DNA of 38,326 nt, from NCBI GenBank assembly GCA_017621875.1, contig JAGASE010000012.1, positions 1 through 38,326 of the forward strand, read 5' to 3'. Under the pieces are notes generated by a model that saw only the letters and a list, made by a program, of their open reading frames with translations, did no database searches and was not told the DNA's origin. Of the stretch, positions 38,305-38,326 are shown piece after piece. Each line of letters starts with the position of its first letter. Within the stretch, counting starts at the first letter, position 1. The stretch comes from Clostridia bacterium. Its GTDB lineage: Bacteria > Bacillota > Clostridia > UBA1381. A program made the position numbers and the translations under genes.

Positions 38305-38326
38305 TTCTCTCTTTTGAAGGATATAC

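Overview
The window is almost entirely the right-hand part of a temperate siphophage integrated in a low-to-mid GC Bacillota (Clostridia) chromosome, followed by a short stretch of host DNA. Clostridial features are purine-rich Shine-Dalgarno sites, frequent TTG/GTG starts, near-consensus sigma-A promoters (TTGACA, 17 bp, TATAAT-like), the phage gene families and the tRNA/5S sequences. I cannot name the genus.

Layout. From 1 to 17.5 kb the late genes lie on the minus strand. In transcription order (right to left) they are small and large terminase, portal, a minor capsid protein with a toxin-like JAB/JAMM C-terminus, a candidate immunity gene, scaffold, major capsid, head-tail connectors, tail terminator, major tail protein, Gp15, a moron block (small membrane protein plus HicAB), tape measure, distal tail protein, Gp37-like baseplate protein and distal structural genes. 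The last one is cut by the window edge; lysis genes must lie further left. From 17.5 to 29.6 kb, also minus, are the ArpU-like late regulator, many small accessory genes, a Dam-type methylase, an iteron-like repeat cluster beside a DUF927 helicase and a CHC2 zinc-finger protein, an ERCC4 nuclease, an SSB-like protein with a Sak4-like ATPase, a tandem-repeat protein, an excisionase-like HTH protein and an SPFH (stomatin-like) membrane protein.

The switch region (29.6-31.3 kb) has divergent promoters: a Cro-like gene on minus and a CI-like repressor on plus, with two identical perfect operators flanking the cro-like gene. An ImmA-type protease gene converges on the repressor gene. Left of cro lies a gene-free segment with a strong plus-strand promoter, several long-range complementary helices and a strong terminator. 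This candidate structured RNA of about 350 nt, antisense to the early operon, is the most striking unexplained object here.

The lysogeny end (31.4-33.7 kb) carries a stand-alone HsdR-N-like nuclease, a candidate small RNA and the tyrosine integrase. It stops at a tRNA 3' fragment (T-arm, acceptor strand, CCA), which is the right attachment site; the intact tRNA should lie beyond the left edge. Host DNA follows: a decayed GH20 fragment, a YgjV-like gene, a metallophosphoesterase broken by a 14-bp tandem duplication, a histidine phosphatase, an SGNH hydrolase, an XRE-regulator remnant, tRNA-CAT, tRNA-Glu and 5S rRNA, all on minus except the XRE remnant.

Several real genes are too short for a 60-codon cut-off and were found by reading codons next to ribosome-binding sites. 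All identifications come from reading motifs; no database search was run.
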